From Streptomyces sp. NBC_01335 (GTDB lineage Bacteria; Actinomycetota; Actinomycetes; Streptomycetales; Streptomycetaceae), in contig NZ_CP108370.1 in assembly GCF_035953295.1 (NCBI RefSeq), positions 1,674,001 through 1,738,000 of the forward strand: a stretch of DNA of 64,000 bases, in the 5' to 3' direction. Both the position numbers and the translations under genes were made by a program. How positions within the stretch are numbered: position 1 is the first letter of the stretch; the number at the start of each line of letters is the position of its first letter. The notes below the pieces were generated by a model, which saw nothing but the letters and a program-made list of their open reading frames with translations, did no database searches and was not told the DNA's origin. Of this stretch, positions 33,085 to 40,399 are shown piece after piece.

Positions 33085-34010
33085 TTGTGGTCGCCTCCGA
33101 ACTTGCTCAGGCGCAGATAGACGATCGAGCAGAAGAGCAGGATGACGAAGGCGACGGTGGTCAGCGCGGACGCGTAGCCGAAGTCGTGTCCGTCGATGCC
33201 GGTGTTGGCGACGTAGAGCGGGAGCGTGGTGGTCACGCCCGCCGGTCCGCCGCCCGTGAGGGTGTACAGCAGGTCCACGTTGTTGAACTCCCAGACCGCG
33301 CGGAGCAGTGTGGAGAGGACGATCGCGTCCCGCAGGTGCGGCAGGGTGATGTGGAAGAACTGCCGGAACCGTCCGGCGCCGTCCACCGAGGCCGCCTCGT
33401 AGAGCTCCTTGGAGACGGACTGGAGGTCGGCGAGGATGAGGATGGCGAAGAAGGGGACACCGCGCCAGAGTTCGGAGACGGTGGCGGCCCAGAAGACGGT
33501 CCCGGTGTCGGAGAGGACCGAGGTGCCGTAGTCGCCGATGCCTGCGTCCGCGAGGTAACGGCTGAACCCTGTCGAGGAGTTGTAGAGCAGGATCCAGATG
33601 GTGCTGGTCAGCACGCCGGAGACGGCCCAGGGCGAGAAGACCATCGCGCGGGAGATGCCGCGGCCGATGAAGGACTGGTTGACGATCAGCGCCAGGGCGA
33701 GGCCCAGCACGAGCTGGAGGCTGACCTGGGTGACGACCCACTGGGCGCTGAAGCCGAGGGTGGTCCAGAACTGGTCGTCGTCGGTGAAGATCCTGGTGTA
33801 GTTGTCCAGGCCGGCGAAGCCGTTCCGCCAGGGCTTGGTGACGTTGTAGTTCTGCAGGCTGTAGTAGAAGACGCTGATGACCGGATAGGCGATGAACCCC
33901 ACCATCAGCAGACCGGCGGGCGCGATCAGCAGATAGGGCAGTTTGCGGGGGTTCGCCGAACGGCGCCTGGGCACCTTGGGCGGTTTGGCCACGGCGGCAG
34001 CTTGTGCCAT
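33081..34010 (-). CDS. Sugar ABC transporter permease (MalF type)
   Basis: A 309-residue membrane permease with six predicted spans (first at LPYLLIAPAGLLMVGFIAYP) and the EAA loop YEAASVDGAGRFRQFF. The ATG at 34008-34010 has GGAGAGG 5-11 bases upstream; the longer open frame is not needed. It heads a permease-Gfo/Idh-DUF6807-GH43 stretch. Upstream (34011-34139) is a short gap with a LacI-like operator, which suggests an internal promoter in addition to read-through from the sugar-acid dehydratase gene. Confidence 0.92.
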   Translation of the reverse strand: MAQAAAVAKPPKVPRRRSANPRKLPYLLIAPAGLLMVGFIAYPVISVFYYSLQNYNVTKPWRNGFAGLDNYTRIFTDDDQFWTTLGFSAQWVVTQVSLQLVLGLALALIVNQSFIGRGISRAMVFSPWAVSGVLTSTIWILLYNSSTGFSRYLADAGIGDYGTSVLSDTGTVFWAATVSELWRGVPFFAILILADLQSVSKELYEAASVDGAGRFRQFFHITLPHLRDAIVLSTLLRAVWEFNNVDLLYTLTGGGPAGVTTTLPLYVANTGIDGHDFGYASALTTVAFVILLFCSIVYLRLSKFGGDHK

Positions 34011-34056
34011 GACACCTCTCCGTTCTCTCGTGTTTCCGGTCGTGGTGCGGTCCTGC

Positions 34057-34070
34057 TGCAAGCGCTTTCT
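34057..34070 (-). promoter_or_regulatory. LacI/CcpA-type operator upstream of the permease operon
   Basis: TGCAAGCGCTTTCT (34057-34070) has the AAGCGCTT core of LacI-family operators and resembles catabolite-response (cre) sites. It is 47 bases upstream of the permease ATG, in a 129-bp gap after the dehydratase gene. Which LacI-type protein binds cannot be read from the sequence. Confidence 0.55.
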
Positions 34071-34139
34071 CCTTGCCGTGCGAGGCCCCGGAGGGCTTCT
34101 CGGAAGGAGGGGGTGCGCCGGGGTGCTGCGGCGCCGGTG

Positions 34140-35867
34140 TCAGCCGGCGTACGGGTCGGGTACGTCGCCCTCGCGGGCCAGGAAGGCGAAGTCGCAGCCG
34201 GTGTCGGCCTGCGTGATCTGGTCCTGGTACAGCGCGCCGTAGCCGCGGCCGTACCGGGCGGGCGGCGGGGTCCAGGCGGCGCGGCGGCGCTCCAGTTCCT
34301 CGTCGTCGATGTCGAGACTGAGGCGGCGGGCCGCCACGTCCAGGGTGATGGGGTCGCCGGTGCGGACGAGGGCGAGCGGGCCGCCGACGAACGACTCGGG
34401 CGCGATGTGCAGCACGCAGGCCCCGTAACTCGTGCCGCTCATCCGGGCGTCGGAGATCCGCACCATGTCGCGCACCCCCTGCTTCAGCAGGTAGTCCGGG
34501 ATCGGCAGCATGCCGTACTCGGGCATCCCGGGGCCGCCCTTGGGGCCGGCGTTGCGGAGCACCAGCACATGGTCCGGGGTGATGGCCAGGGCCGGGTCGT
34601 TGATGGTGCGCTGCATCTCCCGGTAGTCGTCGAAGACGACGGCGGGGCCGGTGTGGCGGAGCAGGTGCTGTTCGGCGGCGATGTGCTTGATGACCGCGCC
34701 GTCCGGGCAGAGGTTGCCGCGGAGCACCGCGACCCCGCCTTCGTCGGCGAGCGGCTTGTCGCGGTCCCGGATGACGTCGTCGTCGTGGACGAGCGCCCCG
34801 TCGAGCTGTTCGCGCAGGGTGTCGTGGGTGACGGTGGGCCGGTCCAGGTGGAGGACGTCGGTGAGCCGGGAGAGGAAGCCGGGGAGCCCGCCCGCGAAGT
34901 GGAAGTCCTCCATGAGGTACTTGCCGCCGGGACGGAGGTTGGCGAGCACCGGCACGGTGCGGGCGATGCGGTCGAAGTCGTCGAGGGAGAGCTTGATGCC
35001 GGAGCGGCCGGCCATCGCGATGAGGTGGATGACGGCGTTGGTGGAGCCGCCGAGCGCGAGGACGGTGGCGACGGCGTCCTCGTACGCCTCCGGGGTGAGG
35101 ATCTGCGACAACGTTCGTTGCTGCCACACCAGTTCGACGATACGGAGACCGGACTGCGCGGCCATCCGGTCGTGGCCGGAGTCGACGGCGGGGATCGAGG
35201 AGGCGCCCGGGACGGTGACGCCCAGCGCCTCGGCGGCGGCCGTCAGGGTGGAGGCGGTGCCCATCGTCATGCAGTGGCCCGGGGAGCGGGCGAGCCCGTT
35301 CTCCAGTTCGGCCATCTCGCAGTCGCCGATGATGCCGGCCCGCTTGTCGTCCCAGTACTTCCACATGTCGGTGCCGGAGCCCAGGACTTCGTTGCGCCAG
35401 TGGCCCGGCAGCATCGGTCCGGCCGGTACGAAGACGGCCGGCAGGTCGACGGAGGCCGCGCCCATCAGCAGCGCGGGCGTCGACTTGTCACAGCCGCCCA
35501 TCAGCACGGCCCCGTCGACCGGGTAGGAGCGCAGCAGCTCCTCGGTCTCCATGGCGAGCATGTTGCGGTAGAGCATCGGGGTCGGCTTCTGGAACGTCTC
35601 CGACAGCGTGGAGACGGGGAATTCGAGCGGGAAGCCGCCCGCCTGCCACACCCCGCGCTTGACGGCCTGCGCCCGGTCGCGGAGGTGGACGTGGCAGGGG
35701 TTGATGTCGGACCAGGTGTTGAGGATCGCGATCACCGGCTTGCCGAGGTGCTCCTCGGGGAGGTAACCCAGCTGCCGGGTGCGCGCCTTGTGGCTGAACG
35801 AGCGGAGTCCGTCGGTGCCGTACCACTGGTGGCTGCGGAGCTCCTCGGGAGCGATGCGGGTGCTCAC
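34140..35867 (-). CDS. IlvD/Edd-family sugar-acid dehydratase, probably L-arabinonate-type
   Basis: A 575-residue Fe-S dehydratase. Cluster cysteines are in MGGCDKSTPALLMG and SPGHCMTMGTAST with an early one in DINPCHVHLRD; the C-terminal ARMSGTSYGACVLHIAPE is conserved in the family. The N-terminus HQWYGTDGLRSFSHKART and the neighbours point to the sugar-acid branch (L-arabinonate, xylonate, galactonate) rather than branched-chain amino-acid IlvD. The product would be a 2-keto-3-deoxy acid handed to the DapA-family enzyme encoded by the overlapping upstream gene. Start is GTG (35865-35867) overlapping the DapA stop as GTGA. Substrate assignment is inference from context. Confidence 0.85.
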   Translation of the reverse strand: MSTRIAPEELRSHQWYGTDGLRSFSHKARTRQLGYLPEEHLGKPVIAILNTWSDINPCHVHLRDRAQAVKRGVWQAGGFPLEFPVSTLSETFQKPTPMLYRNMLAMETEELLRSYPVDGAVLMGGCDKSTPALLMGAASVDLPAVFVPAGPMLPGHWRNEVLGSGTDMWKYWDDKRAGIIGDCEMAELENGLARSPGHCMTMGTASTLTAAAEALGVTVPGASSIPAVDSGHDRMAAQSGLRIVELVWQQRTLSQILTPEAYEDAVATVLALGGSTNAVIHLIAMAGRSGIKLSLDDFDRIARTVPVLANLRPGGKYLMEDFHFAGGLPGFLSRLTDVLHLDRPTVTHDTLREQLDGALVHDDDVIRDRDKPLADEGGVAVLRGNLCPDGAVIKHIAAEQHLLRHTGPAVVFDDYREMQRTINDPALAITPDHVLVLRNAGPKGGPGMPEYGMLPIPDYLLKQGVRDMVRISDARMSGTSYGACVLHIAPESFVGGPLALVRTGDPITLDVAARRLSLDIDDEELERRRAAWTPPPARYGRGYGALYQDQITQADTGCDFAFLAREGDVPDPYAG

Positions 35868-36766
35868 ACGGACCACCCGGCGATCTGGTCGGCGACCTCG
35901 GCGCGCTGCGCCTCGGGCAGGACCCGGCTGGGGGCGCGGACGTCGCGGCGGCAGAGGCCGAGGACCGCGAGCGCCTCCTTGACGACGGTGACGTTGTTGG
36001 CGGACTGCCGGTCGGCGCGCAGCTCCTCGAAGCGGCGGATGCGCTCCCAGATCTTCATGGCGGCGGCGTAGTCGCCGGCCCGCAGCGCCTCCAGCATGCC
36101 GAGCGAGACGGCGGGGGCGACGTTGACGAGGCCGGAGGTGAAGCCGGTGGCGCCGGTGGCGAAGTACGAGGGGGCGTACAGCTCGGCGAGGCCGGCGATC
36201 CACACGAACCGGTCCAGTCCCGCGTCCCGGGCGAAGGCGCCGAAGCGGGCGGCGTCCGGTACGGCGTACTTGACGCCGATCACGTTGGGGCAGTGGTCGG
36301 CGAGTTCGGCGAGCTTCTCACCGGCGAGCAGCGGGTTGCGGATGTACGGGACGACCCCGAGCTCCGGAACGGCCTCGGCGATCGCGCGGTGGTAGTCGAC
36401 CCAGCCGTCCTGGGAGACGTACGGGTGGACCGGCTGGTGCACCATGACCAGTTCGGCACCCGCGTCCCGGGCGTGCTCGGCGGCGGCGACGGCGGTGGGC
36501 ACGTCGTGCCCGACGCCCACCAGGACGGTGGCCCGGCCTCTCACCTCGTCGATGGTCAGCTCGGTGACGGCCCGCCGCTCCTTCGGGGTGAGCGCGTAGA
36601 ACTCCCCGGTGTTTCCGTTGGGCGTGACGATGCGGACGCCGCCGTCGAGGAGCCGCCGCAGCAGCGCCCGGTGGGTGTCCTTGTCGATCGTCCCGTCCTC
36701 CGCGAACGGGGTCACGGGGATCGCCACGACGTCGGCGAGGGCCGCCTTGAGCGGGATGAGGTCCAT
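35864..36766 (-). CDS. DapA-family dehydratase/aldolase of 2-keto-3-deoxy sugar acids
   Basis: A 300-residue TIM-barrel Schiff-base enzyme. The Schiff-base Lys is in IGVKYAVPDA, the Tyr in VVPYIRNPLL, and the substrate carboxylate loop is NGNTGEFYAL in place of the GTTGE of true DapA. Sitting in an operon with an IlvD-type sugar-acid dehydratase, it is likely an L-2-keto-3-deoxyarabonate dehydratase (giving alpha-ketoglutarate semialdehyde, used by the dehydrogenase at 14240) or a KDG-type aldolase. ATG 36764-36766 is chosen with AAAGG upstream; a GTG at 36794-36796 overlapping the GntR stop (GTGA) would add ten residues. Confidence 0.85.
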   Translation of the reverse strand: MDLIPLKAALADVVAIPVTPFAEDGTIDKDTHRALLRRLLDGGVRIVTPNGNTGEFYALTPKERRAVTELTIDEVRGRATVLVGVGHDVPTAVAAAEHARDAGAELVMVHQPVHPYVSQDGWVDYHRAIAEAVPELGVVPYIRNPLLAGEKLAELADHCPNVIGVKYAVPDAARFGAFARDAGLDRFVWIAGLAELYAPSYFATGATGFTSGLVNVAPAVSLGMLEALRAGDYAAAMKIWERIRRFEELRADRQSANNVTVVKEALAVLGLCRRDVRAPSRVLPEAQRAEVADQIAGWSV

Positions 36767-36792
36767 GCCAACTGGCCTTTCGTCGATGTGGT

Positions 36793-37458
36793 TCACGCCT
36801 GACCGCCCTTGTCGGCGGCGACGGTGCCGTCGGGGAAGGCGCGGCGCACGAACGACGCGATGTGTTCGTGGAGAGCGGCCGCCGCGCCCGCGGCGTCCGC
36901 GCCGAGCGCGAGCCGCAGGATCTCCCGGTGCTCGGCCGCCTCGTGCTCCCAGGACGGGTTGCTCGCCCAGGCCACGGTGGAGACGAGCGCCGCCTGGTCG
37001 CGGACCTCGTCGAGCATCCGGCCCAGCAGCGGGTTGCCGCACGGCAGGTACAGGGCGCGGTGGAAGTCCCGGTTGGCGAGGGAGCGTTCGGCCTTGTCGG
37101 GTGCCGAGTCGGCACGCTCCAGGGCCTCTTGGGCCGCGTCGAGAGAGGCTCCGCAGGTGATCGTGCGGCGCAGCGCCTCGGGTTCGAGCAGCAGCCGTAC
37201 GTCGTAGATCTCGCGCGCCATCTCGGCGTCCACGAGCCGGACGGTGGCGCCCTTGTACTGGCTCATGACCACCAGGCCGGTGCCGGCGAGCGTCTTCAGC
37301 GCCTCGCGTACCGGCGTCTTCGACACCCCGAACCGCGCGGCGAGTTCGGTCTCCACGAGCGCCTGCCCCGGCTGGAGCCGGGCCGTCAGGATCGCGTGCT
37401 TGATCGCCTCCAGCACGAACTGCGTCCTGGACGGGATCGGGGTGGGCGCAAAAGTCAT
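36793..37458 (-). CDS. GntR/FadR-family transcriptional regulator
   Basis: A 221-residue regulator. The winged helix-turn-helix is at about 15-70 (VLEAIKHAILTARLQPGQAL, ETELAARFGVSKTPVREAL), followed by the all-helical FCD ligand domain (YDVRLLLEPEALRR, NRDFHRALYLPCGNPLL, AEHREILRLALGADAAG with metal-type His residues). It heads the sugar-acid operon and probably regulates it, relieved by a sugar acid or 2-keto-3-deoxy acid. The ATG at 37456-37458 has GAGAG ahead of it; an ATG at 37471-37473 would add five residues. Operator-like palindromes lie just upstream. Confidence 0.9.
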   Translation of the reverse strand: MTFAPTPIPSRTQFVLEAIKHAILTARLQPGQALVETELAARFGVSKTPVREALKTLAGTGLVVMSQYKGATVRLVDAEMAREIYDVRLLLEPEALRRTITCGASLDAAQEALERADSAPDKAERSLANRDFHRALYLPCGNPLLGRMLDEVRDQAALVSTVAWASNPSWEHEAAEHREILRLALGADAAGAAAALHEHIASFVRRAFPDGTVAADKGGQA

Positions 37459-37488
37459 GAAGGGCTCTCGCATCTCGCGTATCGCGTC

Positions 37489-37511
37489 TCATATATGACG
37501 TACGAAGTACG
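37489..37511 (-). promoter_or_regulatory. Operator-like palindromes upstream of the GntR operon
   Basis: TCATATATGA (37489-37498) is a perfect 10-bp palindrome and CGTACGAAGTACG (37499-37511) a perfect 5+3+5 palindrome immediately next to it, in a locally AT-rich patch in front of the GntR start. They are the best candidates for autoregulation by the GntR protein. Confidence 0.5.
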
Positions 37512-37668
37512 ACGCGATGAAGCTAAAGCGGGCGCGATGTTTCGTCAACGCTTCCGACAGAAGAAGTTCGCTCGACTTCGCGAGCACCATGCCGCTTGCC
37601 GGGCACGGACGTTGAACGGGACGTGGTCCACGGGACGCTGCGGCGCAGGTCGGAGCGGGCTCGTGCCG

Positions 37669-37749
37669 CCGGGGCGACGGGGCGCGGACGGGTGCGGGAG
37701 CGGGCGCCGGAGCCGGCTCGTGCCGCCGGGGCGACGGGACGCAGACGGG
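37669..37749. repeat. 34-bp direct repeat, period 47 bp
   Basis: Two copies starting GCTCGTGCCGCCGGGG at 37669 and 37716 differ at only two positions over 34 bases. Function unknown; probably a local duplication. Confidence 0.8.
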
Positions 37750-37814
37750 CCGCCCGCGGTACGGGGCGTACAGGCAGCGCGCACCCCCGGGCCGTGTCCG
37801 GCTGCGGGCATGCC

Positions 37815-37898
37815 GACGACCGGCGGGAGGTCAGGTCTCCCGCCGGTCGTCGTGTCGGGGCAGCCGGTGCGGCCCGTACCGGAATCCGGTACGGGCCG
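37815..37898 (-). terminator. Tandem terminators downstream of the KdgD operon
   Basis: Two perfect stems in series: 15 bp (37815-37829 with 37837-37851, loop GTCAGGT) and 13 bp (37870-37882 with 37886-37898, loop AAT). They lie 97 bases past the stop of the leftward gene at 37995 and insulate the GntR operon that follows on the same strand. Confidence 0.85.
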
Positions 37899-37994
37899 TC
37901 TCATGCCCCGGCGGGCGTCATCCCGCCCGGCGTGTCCGGTTCATCCGACTCGTACGGTTAGTACGGCTCGTGCCATTCATCCGGCTCGTACGGC

Positions 37995-39197
37995 TCATCC
38001 GGCGATGCGGCCCAGGGCGCCGGAGACGGCCGCGAGGTCGGAGTCGGAGGCCAGTCCGGCGTGGTAGAGCCGGAGTTCGGTGGCGCCCAGGGACGCGGCG
38101 TGGGCGGCGTCGCGCTCCAGCGTGGCGGGGCTGCCGCCCATGCCGGAGACCACGCCGAAGTTGGCGGCGAGCACGCCCCGGTGGTCCGCGAAGGGTCCGA
38201 GGACCGCCTCGCGGGCGGTGTCGCCGCCGGTGCACGGCAGCACCACGCCGTCGGCGACGGAGAGGATGTGCCCGGGGTCGACGCCGACGTTGGCGCCGGT
38301 CCGGTGGAACGCCGGGTCCGCGTGCAGCAGGACCTGGAAGCCCTCCCCGTGCCCCTCTCCGGCCGCCGCCCCGGCCGCGGCCTCCCGTACGGCGGCGACG
38401 GCGGCCTCCTGGAGGCCGTGGGCGACCTCACGGCGCCATCCGAGGGTGGCCGCCGCCGTCTCGGCGCCGAGCAGCTCCGCCACTCCCGCCCAGCCGGCCG
38501 CGGGTTCGGCCCCCGTCCAGACGGGTTCCAGCGCGCGGCGCACGGCGGCGCGCAGCCCGTCCGGGTCGAGCCCGTGCCGGGCGTACCCGGCAGCGCATTC
38601 GGCGCAGAAGCAGAGCGACATAAGGTACTGGGCCGCCTCGCCGAGCGTCACCCCCTGGACCTTGTCGTGGCCGTGCAGGTGCGCGAAGCCGTACCAGCCG
38701 CACGACTCCAGCTCGGTGCCGCGCGCGCCGGGCCGGGCGGCCGCCTCGGCGGCCAGGTCGACGAGGTGGGCACGGACCTCGGGCCGGGCGATGCACGGGG
38801 CCCACGGATAGCGGTCCCCGTAGGCGTTGACCACGGACGTCCCGGGGAACTCCTCGCCGAGGCGGGAGTTGTGCGCGAGGACGACCCAGCTGTGCACCTC
38901 CAGACCGGCGTCGGCGAGCGCTTCGGCGGCGGCGGCCCAAGGGTCCTCGCCCGGGGTCCAGTTCTGCCTCCTGGGCGCCAACTCCCGCCCCGCCCACCGC
39001 TTCTCGTCCGGCGGGTAGAGCACCGCCGCGTACGAGGCGGTGACGATCCGGGTCGCGGGGTGACGCGGGGTGAGCGCCCGGGTGGAGTGGTACGCCGAGG
39101 CGAGGGTCACCTGATGGACGCCGAGTCCCGCGATGCGGGCGGCGGCGTCCGGGTCGCCGACGACGTCCCAGGGGTAGAGGAACGCCGAGGACTTCAC
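37995..39197 (-). CDS. Unknown TIM-barrel/glycosidase-like protein coupled to KdgD
   Basis: A 400-residue cytoplasmic protein I cannot place in a characterised family. Early strands (AFLYPWDVVGDPDAAARIAGLGVHQVTLAS) and later ones (LEVHSWVVLAHNSRLG, FQVLLHADPAF, GVLAANFGVVSGM) alternate with helices as in a beta/alpha barrel. Around residue 195 it has LMSLCFCAECAAGYARHGLD; the CxCxxC cluster is like the metal cluster of GH42 (CYCDNC in the GH42 here), which suggests a distant glycosidase-like ancestry. Start is GTG (39195-39197), overlapping the KdgD stop as GTGA, so it is translated together with a uronate-pathway enzyme. It may supply a missing step such as lactone opening or release of galacturonate from an oligomer; this is speculation. 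Confidence 0.75.
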   Translation of the reverse strand: MKSSAFLYPWDVVGDPDAAARIAGLGVHQVTLASAYHSTRALTPRHPATRIVTASYAAVLYPPDEKRWAGRELAPRRQNWTPGEDPWAAAAEALADAGLEVHSWVVLAHNSRLGEEFPGTSVVNAYGDRYPWAPCIARPEVRAHLVDLAAEAAARPGARGTELESCGWYGFAHLHGHDKVQGVTLGEAAQYLMSLCFCAECAAGYARHGLDPDGLRAAVRRALEPVWTGAEPAAGWAGVAELLGAETAAATLGWRREVAHGLQEAAVAAVREAAAGAAAGEGHGEGFQVLLHADPAFHRTGANVGVDPGHILSVADGVVLPCTGGDTAREAVLGPFADHRGVLAANFGVVSGMGGSPATLERDAAHAASLGATELRLYHAGLASDSDLAAVSGALGRIAG

Positions 39198-40153
39198 GCC
39201 CCGCCTCCCACGGCTCGCTCCGCCAGCAGGGCCCGGCCGTCGTCGATGATCTGGGCGAGCTCCTTGACGTGCGCGGCGGGCGGTTCGGTGAGCGGGGTGC
39301 GCACCTCGCCGACGTCGAGCCCCTGGAGCCGTACGGCGGCCTTGACCAGGGAGACGGCGTAGCCGCGCCCCTTGGCGCGCAGTTCGACCAGCGGCCGGTA
39401 GAACCGGTCCAGCAGGGCGTCGGCGAACGCGTCGTCGCCCGATGCGAGCGCGCGGTAGAAGGCGAGCGCGATGTCGGGGGCGAAGGCGAAGACGGCGGAG
39501 GAGTAGAGCGTGACCCCGATGCCCCGGTAGGCGAGACCGGTGAGTTCGGCGGTGGGCAGCCCGTTGAAGTACAGGAAGTCGCCGCCGGGCAGCGCGGTGC
39601 GGACGGCGCTGACGATGCGCTGCATCAGGTCCAGGTCGCCGACCCCGTCCTTGAGGCCGATGATGCCGGGCGTACGGGCCAGGGCGACGACGGTCTCGGG
39701 GGTGAAGACGGCGTTGTCGCGCTGGTAGACGATCGTCTCCAGGCTCGTCGCCGCGGCCAGCGCGGTGTAGTGCGCGAGCAGCCCCCGCTGGTCGGCGACG
39801 ACGAGGTACGGGGGCATGGCGAGGAGCCCGTCCGCACCGGCCGCCTCGGCGAGCTTGGCGTACTCCACCGCCAGGGCGGTGCCGTAGCCGGCCCCGGCGA
39901 CGACGGGTACCTGTCCGGCGGTCTCCTCGACCGCCGCGGCGACGACCCGCCCGAACTCGGCGGGGGTCAGCGCGTGGAACTCGCCGGTGCCGCAGCAGGC
40001 GAAGACCGCCGCCGCGCCGGCGTCGATGCCCGCCCGGACGTGACGGCGGAACGCGGCGAGGTCCACGTCCCCGTCCGGGCCGTACGCGGTGACGGGGAAG
40101 AAGAGCGGCCCGGCGACTGCGGTGAGCCGGGCGGCGAGGGGGGCTGAGGTCAC
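39194..40153 (-). CDS. kdgD: 5-dehydro-4-deoxyglucarate dehydratase (KdgD)
   Basis: A 319-residue DapA-family enzyme that dehydrates and decarboxylates 5-keto-4-deoxyglucarate to alpha-ketoglutarate semialdehyde. Diagnostic blocks are LFFPVTAYGPDG, CCGTGEFHAL, LLAMPPYLV, the Tyr in VYQRDNAVF, the Schiff-base Lys in IGLKDGVGD, FNGLPTAEL, TLYSSAVFAFAP and GYAVSLVKAA. These distinguish KdgD from DapA and from the second DapA-like protein at 35864. GTG 40151-40153 is the start (GGGAG 6 bases upstream, residues VTSAPLAARL); the longer frame above it runs through the promoter. It is divergent from uronate dehydrogenase, which feeds the same pathway, and overlaps the unknown gene downstream. Confidence 0.92.
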   Translation of the reverse strand: MTSAPLAARLTAVAGPLFFPVTAYGPDGDVDLAAFRRHVRAGIDAGAAAVFACCGTGEFHALTPAEFGRVVAAAVEETAGQVPVVAGAGYGTALAVEYAKLAEAAGADGLLAMPPYLVVADQRGLLAHYTALAAATSLETIVYQRDNAVFTPETVVALARTPGIIGLKDGVGDLDLMQRIVSAVRTALPGGDFLYFNGLPTAELTGLAYRGIGVTLYSSAVFAFAPDIALAFYRALASGDDAFADALLDRFYRPLVELRAKGRGYAVSLVKAAVRLQGLDVGEVRTPLTEPPAAHVKELAQIIDDGRALLAERAVGGGA

Positions 40154-40399
40154 GGGCGCTCCCTGAGCGAGTTCCGGGCGTACACAATTCTGATTGATGT
40201 CCATATTCATGAACGACGTCACGCTAAGGCAGTTTCCCGGGGGCGGTCAAGGCGGAAACCGTGACGGTCGAAGCGAGTTCGACGCGCCCCTCACCCCTTG
40301 ACGCGCACCGCCACCCCTCCCTACGTTGTCCACGCATGTGAATATCGTCCATGAATCTGGCGTGTCGCGGTGCACTCCCCGCCGCGCCGAGGAGGCCCA
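40154..40399. promoter_or_regulatory. Divergent kdgD/udh control region
   Basis: For udh (plus strand) TTGACG (40298-40303) and TACGTT (40322-40327) form a promoter with 18-bp spacing. Operator-like words flank both start regions: palindrome TTCATGAA (40206-40213) near the kdgD side and TCCATGAA (40348-40355) downstream of the udh -10. A TGAATAT word occurs on opposite strands at both sites (ATGAATATG on the minus strand near 40203-40211, TGTGAATATCG at 40337-40347). A common regulator for both genes is likely; which one is unknown. Confidence 0.55.

Larger units (their letters stand above)
37512..37994. other. Intergenic region with direct repeat and two strong hairpins, no gene
   Basis: No convincing gene in these 483 bases: open frames overlap the hairpins and read as Arg/Pro/Gly-rich noise. 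It holds a 34-bp direct repeat (37669-37702 and 37716-37749, 32 of 34 identical, period 47), two tandem terminators listed separately, and short TCATCCG(A/G)CTCGTACGG repeats at 37938-37995 reaching the stop of the next gene. Confidence 0.7.

Noticed and set aside
34140..35867. Branched-chain amino-acid dihydroxyacid dehydratase (ilvD)
   Set aside because: The gene is in an operon with a DapA-type enzyme, sugar permeases and GH43, and its N-terminus fits the sugar-acid branch better.
37545..37961. Small genes in the gap before the 37995 gene
   Set aside because: They overlap perfect terminator hairpins and a duplication, and have Arg/Pro/Gly composition with no ribosome site.
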